Below, piece by piece: positions 18,955 to 27,616 of a DNA stretch of 51,532 nt. The stretch lies in assembly GCA_016845585.1 (NCBI GenBank), contig JAERSO010000007.1:1-51532 (forward strand). Reading direction: 5' to 3'. The stretch is from Acidimicrobiaceae bacterium (GTDB lineage Bacteria > Actinomycetota > Acidimicrobiia > Acidimicrobiales > Aldehydirespiratoraceae). The position numbers and the translations under genes are program-made. Numbering within the stretch: position 1 is the first letter of the stretch; every line of letters starts with the position of its first letter. Under the pieces are notes generated by a model, which saw nothing but the letters and a program-made list of their open reading frames with translations, had not been told where the DNA came from and did not search any database.

Positions 18955-20222
18955 TGCTCGATCCGCTGCCGATCACGCCGCTCTCATCGCCCCCCGACGC
19001 CACGATCACGCTCCCGGGCTCGAAGAGCATCACGAACCGGGCGTTGATCGCGGCGGCACTCGCCGAGGGCACCACCACGCTGGAGGGTGTCCTGTTCGCC
19101 GACGACACGCACGCCATGCTCGGGGCACTCGATGCACTCGGCATCGAGATATCGGTCGAGGATGAGGGAGCCGGCATCGTCGAGGTGACCGGTTGCGGGG
19201 GCGAGCTCCCTGGGGCCGAAGCGGTGCTCGAGGCCAACATGTCGGGCACGACCGGTCGCTTCCTGCCTCCTCTCGTCGCGCTCGGCGAAGCTCCGGTCGT
19301 GGTGGACGGACATCAGCAGCTGCGAGATCGACCGATGGACGACCAGATCGTGGCGCTGCGATTGATGGGCGTGGAGGTCGAGGAACTCGGTGAGCCCGGC
19401 CGACTGCCACTGAAGATCACGGGCCCACCCAGTGGCCACAGCGTCGCGTTGCCCGGTGACGTGTCGAGCCAGTTCATCACCGGGATGCTGCTCGCCGGTG
19501 CCGTGTCGGGCCTCGATCTGCGCCTCACGACAGCGGCGATCAGTCGGCCGTATCTCGACATGACGACGGCCGTCATGGCCTCGTTCGGCGCCACGATCAG
19601 CGAGGACGACGGCACCGCCTGGTCGGTGGGCGGCGGCTATCGGAGCCCCGGTACATACCGCATCGAACCCGACGCCTCGGCCGCGTCCTATTTCCTCGCC
19701 GCAGCAGCGATCACGGGCGGCCGAGTCCGTGTCGAGGGCCTCGGCCGCTCCTCGCTGCAGGGCGATGTCGCGTTCGCGGATGTGCTGGCTCAGATGGGCG
19801 CCATGGTCGTCGTCGAGGACCATGCTATCGAGGTGCAGGGTCGGCCACTTCAGGGAATCGAGGTGGATCTCCGCCACATCTCCGACACGGCTCCCACCCT
19901 TGCAGTGGTCGCCGCGTTCGCCGAGGGTCCCACCACGATGACCGGTATCGGCTTCATCCGGGAGAAGGAATCCGATCGAGTCGCCGGCCCGGTGGCGGAA
20001 CTCAACCGCTGTGGGGTCCCGGCAGAGGAGCTTCCCGACGGCATGGCGGTGCGTCCGAACGGGCCGCCTCGTGCCGCTACGTTCGAGACCTACGAGGACC
20101 ATCGGATGGCGATGGCGTTCGCGCTCGTCGGTCTCGTCGTCGACGGCGTTTCGATCACTGATCCCGGATGTGTGGCAAAGACGTTCCCCAACTTCTTCGC
20201 CGCCTTGGAACAGCTGCGCTGA
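18954..20222 (+). CDS. aroA: 3-phosphoshikimate 1-carboxyvinyltransferase (EPSP synthase)
   Basis: 422 aa. Condenses shikimate-3-phosphate with PEP. Key segments: LPGSKSITNRALIAAALAEG (PEP/S3P-binding Lys-Ser-Arg), ANMSGTTGRFLPPL (equivalent of GNAGTxxR), LPGDVSSQFITGMLLAG and RIKESDR-like IREKESDRVAGP, ending with YEDHRMAMAFALVG. ATG 18954 overlaps the tyrA stop by one base. It is followed 20 nt later by cmk, the common actinobacterial aroA-cmk order. Confidence 0.96.
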   Translation: MLDPLPITPLSSPPDATITLPGSKSITNRALIAAALAEGTTTLEGVLFADDTHAMLGALDALGIEISVEDEGAGIVEVTGCGGELPGAEAVLEANMSGTTGRFLPPLVALGEAPVVVDGHQQLRDRPMDDQIVALRLMGVEVEELGEPGRLPLKITGPPSGHSVALPGDVSSQFITGMLLAGAVSGLDLRLTTAAISRPYLDMTTAVMASFGATISEDDGTAWSVGGGYRSPGTYRIEPDASAASYFLAAAAITGGRVRVEGLGRSSLQGDVAFADVLAQMGAMVVVEDHAIEVQGRPLQGIEVDLRHISDTAPTLAVVAAFAEGPTTMTGIGFIREKESDRVAGPVAELNRCGVPAEELPDGMAVRPNGPPRAATFETYEDHRMAMAFALVGLVVDGVSITDPGCVAKTFPNFFAALEQLR

Positions 20223-20242
20223 CCGGGCAGGATGGTTCCCCA

Positions 20243-20893
20243 ATGAGGGTGATTGCCATTGACGGACCCGCTGGGTCAGGGAAGTCCACAGTTGCGCGCG
20301 CTGTCGCGAAGCGGATGGCGCTTCGCTACCTGGACACCGGCGCCATGTATCGAGCGGTCGCGTTCGCCGTGCTGCGCAACGGCGAGGATCCCGCCGACCA
20401 TGACTATGCGGCCCGCACAGCTCGCGACATCGAACTCGACGTCGGCATCGACAAGGTGATGGTCAACGGCGTCGACGCCACGATCGAGATCCGGGGTCCC
20501 GAGGTCACCCGAGCGGTGAGCGCGGTGGCCGCGAACGCTGACGTTCGCCGCGAGTTGGTCTCGCGTCAACGTGAGTGGGCCGAGCGCAATGGCGGGGGCG
20601 TGCTGGAAGGGCGTGACATCGGCACGGTGGTGTTCCCTGATGCCGAGTTGAAGGTCTACCTGACCGCGGATCCGGAGGAACGGGCTCGCCGTCGGGCCAA
20701 AGAGGTCACCGACCTCGACTACGAGACGGTCGCCGCCGACATCGCCCGCCGCGACGCGCTCGACTCCGGCCGCAAGGCGGATCCTCTCGTCGAGGCGGCC
20801 GACGCCGTGATCGTCGACACCACCGGGATGAGTATCGATCAAGTCGTCGACGAGATCGAGGGCCTGTTGCTGTCCGTTGAGGAGCAGGCGTGA
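20243..20893 (+). CDS. cmk: Cytidylate kinase
   Basis: 216 aa. Phosphorylates CMP and dCMP. P-loop in IAIDGPAGSGKSTVARAVA, then LDTGAMYRAVAFA and VLEGRDIGTVVFPDAELKVY, all diagnostic for Cmk; the lid region is DPEERARRRAKEV. ATG 20243 puts the P-loop at the usual position; a -10-like GATGGT ends 6 nt upstream. Its last codon overlaps the plsC start (GTGA). Confidence 0.96.
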   Translation: MRVIAIDGPAGSGKSTVARAVAKRMALRYLDTGAMYRAVAFAVLRNGEDPADHDYAARTARDIELDVGIDKVMVNGVDATIEIRGPEVTRAVSAVAANADVRRELVSRQREWAERNGGGVLEGRDIGTVVFPDAELKVYLTADPEERARRRAKEVTDLDYETVAADIARRDALDSGRKADPLVEAADAVIVDTTGMSIDQVVDEIEGLLLSVEEQA

Positions 20894-21609
20894 GCCAGTC
20901 GAAGTACGGCACCCAGGATGGCTCGATCGGTGAACGCAGCGGCCACACGCTCTGGGGTCGGATTCTCTACCACATCATGTGGATCCCCTTCGCGGCTGCG
21001 GTGCGGTTGCTCTTTCGGCTGAAGGTCCACGGCAAGGAGAACATCCCCGAAGGCCCCTACATCCTCTCGGCCGTTCATCGCTCGTTCATCGACACGCCGG
21101 TGGTGGGCACCATGCGCTCGCAGCGACTGCGGTTCATGGGCAAGGAGAGCCTGTGGAAGTCGAAGCCGCTCGGGGCGTTCCTCACCGTCATGGGAGGATT
21201 CCCGGTCGAGCGGGGGAGCGCGGACCGCACCGCGCTGCGAGCCGCCGAGGACGTGCTGCGCCTCGGTGAGCCGCTCGTCATGTTCCCGGAGGGCACCCGT
21301 CAGGAGGGCGACCGACTCAACCGGGAGCAGGTACTCGACGGCCCCAGTTTCGTGGCGGCTCGCGTCGGCGTGCCCATCGTTCCCGTTGGGATCGGCGGCA
21401 GCGCTCGCGCCCTGCCGGTCGGCACGAAGATTCCTCGTCCCCGCAAGGTCGTCGCGGTGATCGGCAACCCGATCATGCCGCCTGACAAGGTTGACGGTCG
21501 GGTGCCGCGCCGAGCCGTGAAGGACCTCACCGACCAACTCTACGAAGAACTCAGCGATCTCTATGTCGAGGCGCGAGTCCTCGCCGGCGACGAACCGCCG
21601 CCCGACTGA
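20890..21609 (+). CDS. plsC: 1-acyl-sn-glycerol-3-phosphate acyltransferase
   Basis: 239 aa. PlsC-family acyltransferase. The catalytic HX4D motif is in AVHRSFIDTP and the glycerolphosphate-binding motif in MFPEGTRQEGD, with a hydrophobic N-terminal segment (LYHIMWIPFAAAVRLLF) for membrane association. It likely makes phosphatidic acid. The cmk-plsC pairing is common in actinobacteria. The TGA stop at 21607-21609 sits inside the left arm of palindrome B. Confidence 0.9.
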   Translation: MSQSKYGTQDGSIGERSGHTLWGRILYHIMWIPFAAAVRLLFRLKVHGKENIPEGPYILSAVHRSFIDTPVVGTMRSQRLRFMGKESLWKSKPLGAFLTVMGGFPVERGSADRTALRAAEDVLRLGEPLVMFPEGTRQEGDRLNREQVLDGPSFVAARVGVPIVPVGIGGSARALPVGTKIPRPRKVVAVIGNPIMPPDKVDGRVPRRAVKDLTDQLYEELSDLYVEARVLAGDEPPPD

Positions 21610-21656
21610 GTTTTGTGATGTAAGGGTCAGACCCCGACATCACAAAACTCAGTCGG
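21602..21656. repeat. Palindrome B, core GGGTCAGACCCC with perfect 20-bp arms
   Basis: Arms CCGACTGAGTTTTGTGATGT (21602-21621) and its exact inverse (21637-21656) flank a 15-nt centre carrying GGGTCAGACCCC. Both arms include the Asp-stop end (GAC TGA) of the two convergent genes plsC and rimK, so each gene's last codons mirror the other's. Confidence 0.92.
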
Positions 21657-22548
21657 AGTCCTGGGGGCGGCCGGGGGCGGCGTTTTCAGCGATGAACTCG
21701 ATGATCTCGCCGGCGACGTCGACGCCGGAGGCCGCCTCGATGCCCTGAAGGCCCGGGCTGGAATTGATCTCCAAGAGGAGGGGACCCTCATCGCTGCGGA
21801 TGAGGTCGACACCGGCGACGTTGAGCCCCATGGCGCGAGCCGCTCGGATGGCGAGGCCGCGTTCCTTCTGGGTGAGTTTGATGTTCTGCACGGTGCCGCC
21901 CTGATGGACGTTGGATCGGAACTCACCGGGCGGAGCGGTGCGCATCATGGCCGCAACCACCCGGTTCCCGACCACGAATGCACGGATGTCGCTGCCCCCC
22001 GCTTCGGAGATGAACTTCTGCACGATGAAGTTGGCGTCCAGCTGGCGGAATGCCCCGATCACCGACTCGGCGGACTTCTTCGTCTCGGCGAGCACCACAC
22101 CCTTGCCCTGCGTGCCCTCCAGCAGCTTGACGACCAGCGGGGCCCCACCAACCGTCTCGAGCAGACCATCGACGTCACGTGTGGCGTGACCGAATCCGGT
22201 TGCCGGCATGTCGATCCCGTGTCCGGCGAGAATCTGCAGTGAGCGGAGCTTGTCCCGAGACCGCGAGATCGCCGCTGAGGTGTTGAGCGTGTAGACGCCT
22301 GCTTCCTGGAATTGTCGCACCACGGCGGTGCCGTAGAAGGTGTGGGTGGCGCCGATCCGGGGAACGACCGCGTCGAACTCCTCGAGGCTGCGGCCGAGGA
22401 ACACCACCTGCGGGGTGTTGGTGGTGATTCGCATGTGGCAGCGCAGATAGTCGATGACCTCGACTTCGTGACCGCGCTGTTGTGCGGCCTCGACCTGGCG
22501 AGCGGTCGAATAGAGCGCCGGATTGCGGGAAAGGATCAGGATCTTCAC
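21649..22548 (-). CDS. rimK: RimK-family ATP-grasp glutamate ligase
   Basis: 299 aa. ATP-grasp ligase similar to RimK, which adds glutamate to the C-terminus of ribosomal protein S6. Seen: N-terminal [35 protein letters not shown] (ATP-binding Lys/Gly loop), [20 protein letters not shown] and the metal/ATP block [17 protein letters not shown] 22548 overlaps the upstream gene (GTGA). Third gene of the ispH / aspartyl-protease-like / rimK operon. Its stop codon lies in palindrome B. Other substrates (as for LysX or MptN) cannot be excluded. Confidence 0.88.
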   Translation of the reverse strand: MKILILSRNPALYSTARQVEAAQQRGHEVEVIDYLRCHMRITTNTPQVVFLGRSLEEFDAVVPRIGATHTFYGTAVVRQFQEAGVYTLNTSAAISRSRDKLRSLQILAGHGIDMPATGFGHATRDVDGLLETVGGAPLVVKLLEGTQGKGVVLAETKKSAESVIGAFRQLDANFIVQKFISEAGGSDIRAFVVGNRVVAAMMRTAPPGEFRSNVHQGGTVQNIKLTQKERGLAIRAARAMGLNVAGVDLIRSDEGPLLLEINSSPGLQGIEAASGVDVAGEIIEFIAENAAPGRPQDSD

Positions 22549-23057
22549 GTGGTCTCCGGATTGGTTGTTGCTGCGCCGGCGTCTGCGGGAGGTTCGGGGG
22601 CGATGACGTAGGGGAGACCTGCGGCGTGCGAGCAGGAGACATCAACGATTGCTCGACCGCGCAATGCCTTACGGCCGAGCAGCATTCGAAAGGTCATCTT
22701 GTCACGGCGGGTGAGCGTCAGCTCGATGGCCCATTTGCGGTCGCCGATCGTGATGCTCGACTCGATCACCGGGCGGAGCTCACTCTTGCCGTTGGACGAA
22801 CGCACTCGCCGCTCACCGATGATCGGCACTTCGATGCGGCGGGAGTCGAGTGTGGTTCGCTGGCGGGGGCGGAGCCAGAAGCCCGCCCACTGCTCACCAT
22901 CGCGTTCGAACCGCTTCAAACCGGGGGCGTGGAGCGCGGAGGTCGCCGCACCGGTGTCGACCTTGGCCTTGATCGGCACATCGCAGTCGAGGCCGTCGAG
23001 CAGCACCCATTCGCGCCAGCCGACCACCAGCGGAGGGCGGCGTCGCTTCCTGCTCAT
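22545..23057 (-). CDS. RimK-associated aspartyl-protease-like protein (DUF785 / RimB type)
   Basis: 170 aa. Retroviral-protease-like fold: the catalytic-type D-T-G is in [14 protein letters not shown], and [19 protein letters not shown] is the second conserved block. Proteins of this family are often annotated as ATP-dependent zinc proteases and are usually neighbours of rimK; in Pseudomonas the rimABK partner modulates RimK activity. ATG 23057 overlaps the ispH stop (ATGA). The much longer frame reading into ispH is rejected. Catalytic activity is inferred, not shown. Confidence 0.85.
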   Translation of the reverse strand: MSRKRRRPPLVVGWREWVLLDGLDCDVPIKAKVDTGAATSALHAPGLKRFERDGEQWAGFWLRPRQRTTLDSRRIEVPIIGERRVRSSNGKSELRPVIESSITIGDRKWAIELTLTRRDKMTFRMLLGRKALRGRAIVDVSCSHAAGLPYVIAPEPPADAGAATTNPETT

Positions 23058-24136
23058 GGAGCGGGACTCGGCGCGAGCGACTCCAGCACGTCGGACGCAT
23101 CGATGCTGCGATCGTCGAGTGCCGGGCGTTCGCTGCCGTCGCTGCCGATGGTCAGTGCCGCGGCGACCTCGATCGCACCAAGCAGTTCGCGCAGGTTGCG
23201 AGGCGGCGGGAAGTACTCGACTTCCTCGGTCACCTCCACCTCCTCGATGCCCTGGCTGGGGGCGAGGCGGTCGATCACGGCACGGACGAGGTCCTCGGGT
23301 GCCGAGGCGCCGGCGGTGACCCCGACGGTGCCGGTGAGGTCGGACGGGAGCTCGTCGGCGCTGTTGACCCGATAGACGCGGGAACAACCCGCTTCGGTGG
23401 CGAGACTCGCCAGCGCGTTCGTGTTCGACGAGTTGGCCGACCCGATCACGACCATTGCGTCGCAGCGGGTGGCGATCTCCATCAGCGCGGACTGGCGGTT
23501 CGTCGTGGCGAAGCAGAGGTCCGAGCGGCCGGGTTGCCAGAGTGCCGGGAACCGCGCCTTCGTCGCATCGAGCACACCGGTCCACTCGCGATGCGACAGG
23601 GTGGTCTGGGCGAGTACCGCCACGGGGCTCTCGAAGTCGGGGAGTTCGGCGACCTCCTCGGGAGTCTCGACGCGATGGATGGCTTCGGGGGCGACGGCCA
23701 TGGTGCCGACGGCCTCCTCATGGCCCTCGTGCCCGACATAGACGATCTGGTATCCCTTGCCGGCCCGGGTCTTCACTTCGTGGTGGACCTTGGTGACCAG
23801 CGGGCAGACGGCGTCGACCACATAGCCGCCACGTTCGCGGGCGGCGGCGACGACCTCGGGTGCGGAACCATGGGCGGACAGCATGATCGGACGGCCCTCG
23901 GGGACTTCCGCGATGTCGTCGATGAACACCACCCCGCTGTCCTCGAATCGCTTCACGACCAGCTGGTTGTGGACGATCTCGTGGTAGCAGTAAACGGGTG
24001 GTTCGAAGGCTCTGACCATCCACGCCAACGCCTTGATCGCCATCTCCACACCGGCGCAAAACCCTCGGGGCGCGGCGAGAAGGACATGATCGACACCGAT
24101 CGTGTCGGCGTCGGCACAAAACCCGGAATCGGTCAC
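23054..24136 (-). CDS. ispH: 4-hydroxy-3-methylbut-2-enyl diphosphate reductase
   Basis: 360 aa. Last step of the MEP isoprenoid pathway, producing IPP and DMAPP; a [4Fe-4S] enzyme. The three cluster cysteines are in APRGFCAGVEMAI, DAVCPLVTKVH and DLCFATTNRQSA; LSAHGSAPEV and GSANSSNTN are substrate-binding motifs. GTG 24136 has a -10 element (TAGCCT) 6 nt upstream, hence leaderless. First gene of a three-gene operon with 4-nt overlaps. Divergent from rpmB. Confidence 0.95.
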   Translation of the reverse strand: MTDSGFCADADTIGVDHVLLAAPRGFCAGVEMAIKALAWMVRAFEPPVYCYHEIVHNQLVVKRFEDSGVVFIDDIAEVPEGRPIMLSAHGSAPEVVAAARERGGYVVDAVCPLVTKVHHEVKTRAGKGYQIVYVGHEGHEEAVGTMAVAPEAIHRVETPEEVAELPDFESPVAVLAQTTLSHREWTGVLDATKARFPALWQPGRSDLCFATTNRQSALMEIATRCDAMVVIGSANSSNTNALASLATEAGCSRVYRVNSADELPSDLTGTVGVTAGASAPEDLVRAVIDRLAPSQGIEEVEVTEEVEYFPPPRNLRELLGAIEVAAALTIGSDGSERPALDDRSIDASDVLESLAPSPAP

Positions 24137-24142
24137 GTCGGA

Positions 24143-24148
24143 AGGCTA
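24143..24148 (-). promoter_or_regulatory. -10 element TAGCCT, leaderless start of ispH
   Basis: On the minus strand TAGCCT ends 6 nt before GTG 24136. Confidence 0.58.
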
Positions 24149-24178
24149 GCCAGTGGGTGGAGTGTCCCTGCCCGCTTG

Positions 24179-24230
24179 GTACCATTTCTGGTCGTTCTGT
24201 TAACCCGCCGAGTGGCGGGCCCCCGAGGAG
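24179..24230 (+). promoter_or_regulatory. rpmB promoter and leader hairpin
   Basis: A -10 candidate TACCAT (24179-24184) is followed by CCCGCC-GAGT-GGCGGG (24204-24219) and the Shine-Dalgarno GAGGAG (24225-24230). The leader is about 50 nt, in contrast to the leaderless genes nearby. No convincing Zur palindrome is visible. Confidence 0.5.
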
Positions 24231-24239
24231 TATTCCCCG

Positions 24240-24476
24240 ATGTCGAAACACTGCCAGGTCACGGGGAAGAAGCCCCACTTCGGCAAGCAGCTGTCGCATT
24301 CGCACCGCCGTTCGAGCCGTCGTTGGGACCCCAACGTCCAGAAGAAGCGTTACTACCTCGAGTCTGAGCGTCGCTGGATCACGTTGAACGTGAGCGCCAA
24401 GGGCATCAAGACCATCGACAAGCGTGGCATCGAGACCGTCGTCGCCGACATGCGTCGCGCCGGCCAGAAGATCTGA
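24240..24476 (+). CDS. rpmB: 50S ribosomal protein L28
   Basis: 78 aa. [15 protein letters not shown] and [20 protein letters not shown] are typical of L28. There is only one cysteine, so this is the zinc-free (C-minus) form. It has a clear GAGGAG Shine-Dalgarno. It is followed 10 nt later by rpmG, the usual actinobacterial L28-L33 pair. Confidence 0.96.
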   Translation: MSKHCQVTGKKPHFGKQLSHSHRRSSRRWDPNVQKKRYYLESERRWITLNVSAKGIKTIDKRGIETVVADMRRAGQKI

Positions 24477-24486
24477 GGACCTGAGA

Positions 24487-24648
24487 ATGGCCAGCGACAA
24501 GCGTCCCATCATCAAGCTTCGTTCCACCGGTGGCACCGGCTACACCTACGTCACCACCAAGAACAAGGCCAACACCCGTGAGCGCATCGAGATCAAGAAG
24601 TACGATCCCGTCCTGCGCAAGCACGTGATCTTCAAAGAGGAGCGCTGA
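24487..24648 (+). CDS. rpmG: 50S ribosomal protein L33
   Basis: 53 aa. The run [18 protein letters not shown], then [20 protein letters not shown], is L33. No CxxC pairs are present, so it does not bind zinc, like the L28 beside it. ATG 24487 has GAGGACCTGAGA upstream. Followed by murI after 14 nt. Confidence 0.96.
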   Translation: MASDKRPIIKLRSTGGTGYTYVTTKNKANTRERIEIKKYDPVLRKHVIFKEER

Positions 24649-24662
24649 GCGCACCTGCTCTG

Positions 24663-25475
24663 ATGCAGCGCCCGATCGCGATGTTCGATTCGGGCTTTGG
24701 TGGACTCACGGTGGCGCGAGCGGTCATCGATCTCATGCCCGAGGAAGACGTCGTCTACTTCGGTGACACGGCGCGCTACCCCTACGGACCGCGCCCGCAC
24801 GCGGACGTCGTCGAGTACGCGGAGCAGATCACGCGCTGGATGGTCGACGGGCATGACCCGAAGATGATCGTCGTGGCGTGCAACACGGCCACCGCGGTCG
24901 CCCTCGACCGGTTGCGCGAGATGGTTTCGATCCCGGTGGTCGGCGTGCTCGAGCCGGGGCTGCGCGCCCTACTGAGCGTCTCCACCTCGGACCGGGTCGG
25001 GGTCATCGGCACCGTCGGCACCGTCGCATCGGGGGCGTACCAGACGCTCGCCCGCGCACTGGCGCCGACGATGGATCTCACGGTCGCTGCGTGTCCTGGT
25101 TTCGTTGAGTTCGTCGAGCGGGGCGAGACCGCGAGCGATCAGGTCCACGTCCTCGCCGAGCGGCTGCTGGCCCCGCTGGTCGAGGCCAAGGTCGACGCCC
25201 TCCTGCTCGGCTGCACCCACTACCCATTTCTGGCGCGTACCATCGGCGACGTGATGGGACGTGATGTGGTGCTCGTGTCGTCAGCGGATGAGACGGCCTT
25301 TGCGGTGCAGCGTGATCTCGCCGCGGCTGGGCTCCGTCGCCCTGAGTCGAGCGGGCAGGGCACCACCACCTGGATCTCGAGCGGGGACACATCGGTGTTC
25401 GCCGAGCTCGGTCGCCGGCTGCTCGGACCCGAACTCGACACCGTCGTCGGCCACCAATGGGGACACGACGCATGA
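24663..25475 (+). CDS. murI: Glutamate racemase
   Basis: 270 aa. Makes D-glutamate for peptidoglycan. The two catalytic cysteines are in VVACNTATAVAL and LLLGCTHYPFL; MFDSGFGGLTVARAV and FGDTARYPYGPR are diagnostic. The stop overlaps the next gene (ATGA). The order murI, metallo-beta-lactamase gene, rph, rdgB matches mycobacterial Rv1338-Rv1341. Confidence 0.95.
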   Translation: MQRPIAMFDSGFGGLTVARAVIDLMPEEDVVYFGDTARYPYGPRPHADVVEYAEQITRWMVDGHDPKMIVVACNTATAVALDRLREMVSIPVVGVLEPGLRALLSVSTSDRVGVIGTVGTVASGAYQTLARALAPTMDLTVAACPGFVEFVERGETASDQVHVLAERLLAPLVEAKVDALLLGCTHYPFLARTIGDVMGRDVVLVSSADETAFAVQRDLAAAGLRRPESSGQGTTTWISSGDTSVFAELGRRLLGPELDTVVGHQWGHDA

Positions 25476-26218
25476 CGATGGAGGTCACGGTCCTCGGATC
25501 CTCGGGATCCTTCGCCAGCGCCGACAATCCCTGCACCGGCTATCTCGTGTCGACCCCGGAGGCCCTGGTCCTGCTCGATTGCGGCCCCGGCACGCTTGGT
25601 CCGCTGCAGCGGGCCATCGACCTGAACGACCTGACGGCGGTCGTGGTCACCCACAATCATCCCGACCATTGGCTGGAGTTGCCGGTACTCCGCAATGTCT
25701 TCAGGTACTTTCATCAGCGCTCGGGAATCCCGCTGTACGGAACCGCGGCCACGAAACGCATGGACGACGCCCTCACGGTGCGCGATGGCGGCAATCGGAA
25801 TGAGCCGTTCGACTGGACCGTGATCAACGCCGACTCGAGGATGGCGGTTGCCGATCAGGCGTGGTCGTTCAGCCGCACCGATCATCCCGTCGAGACACTC
25901 GCCGTGCGAGTCGATTGCGCCGGACGGTCGTTTGTCTTCACCTCCGACACCGGGCCCGCCTGGACTGTCGGCGAGTTCGGACCCGGCATCGATCTCGCCA
26001 TGTATGACGCAAGCCATCTGAGCGCCTTCGAGGGCATGGGCATCCCGCACACGAGTGCGCGTGAGGCAGGGGAGCGATGTCGCGCCGCCGGCGTCGGCCG
26101 AATGGTCGCCACCCATCTCGTGCCGGGATCCGACGCCGAAGCGCACCGCGCCGAGGCCTCCGCGGCCTACGGTGGCCCGGTCGATGTCGCCAGCCCTGGC
26201 GATCGATACACGGTCTAA
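25472..26218 (+). CDS. Metallo-beta-lactamase-fold phosphodiesterase (Rv1339-like)
   Basis: 248 aa. MBL-fold metal-binding residues: [11 protein letters not shown] (HxHxDH variant HNHPDH), [16 protein letters not shown] and ATHLVP. By synteny and motifs it corresponds to mycobacterial Rv1339, described as an atypical class II cAMP phosphodiesterase. Cytosolic, no signal peptide. ATG 25472 overlaps the murI stop. Cyclic-nucleotide hydrolysis here is inferred from that homolog; RNase Z-like activity is an alternative. Confidence 0.85.
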   Translation: MTMEVTVLGSSGSFASADNPCTGYLVSTPEALVLLDCGPGTLGPLQRAIDLNDLTAVVVTHNHPDHWLELPVLRNVFRYFHQRSGIPLYGTAATKRMDDALTVRDGGNRNEPFDWTVINADSRMAVADQAWSFSRTDHPVETLAVRVDCAGRSFVFTSDTGPAWTVGEFGPGIDLAMYDASHLSAFEGMGIPHTSAREAGERCRAAGVGRMVATHLVPGSDAEAHRAEASAAYGGPVDVASPGDRYTV

Positions 26219-26255
26219 CGCCACCATCCTTCTCGAACTCGATCCGGAGATCCCT

Positions 26256-26999
26256 GTGTCCACTCGCTACGACGGCCGTCAGCCCGACGAACTGCGTCCC
26301 CTCTCGTTCATCCGAGACTTCACCAACATGTCGATGGGCTCCACGCTGGTCACGTTCGGCGAGACCCGCGTGCTCTGCACGGCATCGGTCGATGAGGACG
26401 TTCCCCGCTGGATGCGTGGCAAGGGCGAGGGTTGGGTCACCGCGGAGTATTCGATGCTGCCCGGCTCCTCACCCGAGCGTGTCCGTCGCCCAAAGAACGG
26501 ACCCAATGGCCGTTCCCAGGAGATCCAGCGCCTGATCGGTCGCTCGCTGCGCGCGGTCACCGACATGAAGGCGCTCGGCGAGGTGTCGATCGACATCGAT
26601 TGCGACGTCCTGCAGGCCGACGGTGGCACGCGCACTGCATCGATCTGTGGTGCCTATGTGGCCCTGCACGACGCCTGCACCCGCATGGTGCAATCCGGCA
26701 TGATCAAAGCCAATCCGCTCACCACCGAGTGTGTGGCCATCTCGGTCGGGATCGTCGACGGCCAGCCGGTCCTCGACCTCCCGTACCCGGAGGACTCCAC
26801 CGCCGACGTCGACTTCAATGTCGTCATGACCGGCAGCGGTCAGCTCATCGAAGTGCAGGGCACCGCTGAGGGCGCCACGTTCAGCCGTGACGAGCTGGGG
26901 GCGCTGCTCGATCTCGCGGCTGGCGGCGTGGAGACGATCGCTGCCGCACAGCGAGCCGTGTTGGCCGAACCACCATCGCCGCGCACCCCCGGTCGCTGA
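26256..26999 (+). CDS. rph: Ribonuclease PH
   Basis: 247 aa. Phosphorolytic 3'-5' exoribonuclease for tRNA 3' maturation. Seen: [51 protein letters not shown] and [13 protein letters not shown], all RNase PH signatures. GTG 26256 has GGAGA just upstream and gives the expected N-terminus; the longer frame inside the MBL gene is rejected. The stop overlaps rdgB (TGATG). Confidence 0.95.
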   Translation: MSTRYDGRQPDELRPLSFIRDFTNMSMGSTLVTFGETRVLCTASVDEDVPRWMRGKGEGWVTAEYSMLPGSSPERVRRPKNGPNGRSQEIQRLIGRSLRAVTDMKALGEVSIDIDCDVLQADGGTRTASICGAYVALHDACTRMVQSGMIKANPLTTECVAISVGIVDGQPVLDLPYPEDSTADVDFNVVMTGSGQLIEVQGTAEGATFSRDELGALLDLAAGGVETIAAAQRAVLAEPPSPRTPGR

Positions 27000-27607
27000 T
27001 GAGCGAGCTCCCGCAGCTCGTCTGCGCGAGCGCCAATCCCGACAAGGTCGCCGAGATCGCACTCGTTCTCGACGGGTTGGTGGATCTTCTGCCCCGACCC
27101 GAAGGTCTCGCGGATGTCGTCGAGGATGCGCCTGACCTGGAGGGCAATGCTCGCCTGAAGGCGGTCGCCGTGTGTACGGCGGCCGGGGCTGCCGCGGTGA
27201 GCGATGACACCGGACTCGAGGTCGATGCTCTGGGCGGCGCTCCTGGCGTCTACTCGGCGCGCTATGCCGGCGAGGATGCGAGCTATCAGGACAATGTCGA
27301 CAAGCTCCTCGCTGAGCTGGATCGGGTCGGCGCGTCGACCCCGGAGCAGCGCGGCGCCCGTTTCCGCACCGCTGTGATGGTCGTGTGGCCCGATGGCGAT
27401 GAACTCTGCGTCGAGGGTGTCGTCGAAGGCATCATTGCCGCCGAGCCAACCGGGGAGGGTGGTTTCGGCTACGACCCGGTGTTCATCCCGGTCGAGCGAG
27501 ACGGGCGCACGTTCGCCCAGATGGCTGACGAGAAGCACGAAATCAGCCATCGCGGCCGTGCGTTCCGTGCCCTCGCGGCCGCACTGCGGGAGCGCGCCAC
27601 CGACTAG
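26999..27607 (+). CDS. rdgB: RdgB/HAM1 non-canonical purine NTP pyrophosphatase
   Basis: 202 aa. Cleaves dITP and XTP to monophosphates. Diagnostic: LVCASANPDKVAEI, GNARLKAVAVCTAAGAAAVS (with following DDTGLEVDAL), GGAPGVYSARYAGE, FGYDPVFIP and EKHEISHRGRAF. ATG 26999 overlaps the rph stop. Its TAG stop is the first half of the -10 of the following transporter gene. Confidence 0.95.
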   Translation: MSELPQLVCASANPDKVAEIALVLDGLVDLLPRPEGLADVVEDAPDLEGNARLKAVAVCTAAGAAAVSDDTGLEVDALGGAPGVYSARYAGEDASYQDNVDKLLAELDRVGASTPEQRGARFRTAVMVVWPDGDELCVEGVVEGIIAAEPTGEGGFGYDPVFIPVERDGRTFAQMADEKHEISHRGRAFRALAAALRERATD

Positions 27608-27610
27608 CGT
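27605..27610 (+). promoter_or_regulatory. -10 element TAGCGT built on the rdgB stop codon
   Basis: TAGCGT starts with the rdgB TAG stop and ends 6 nt before ATG 27617 of the DMT transporter. Confidence 0.55.
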
Positions 27611-27616
27611 CCCGAG

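Noticed and set aside
24137..24239. Zur-regulated zinc-free L28/L33 operon
   Set aside because: No Zur palindrome was seen, and zinc-free L28/L33 may simply be the only copies in this genome.
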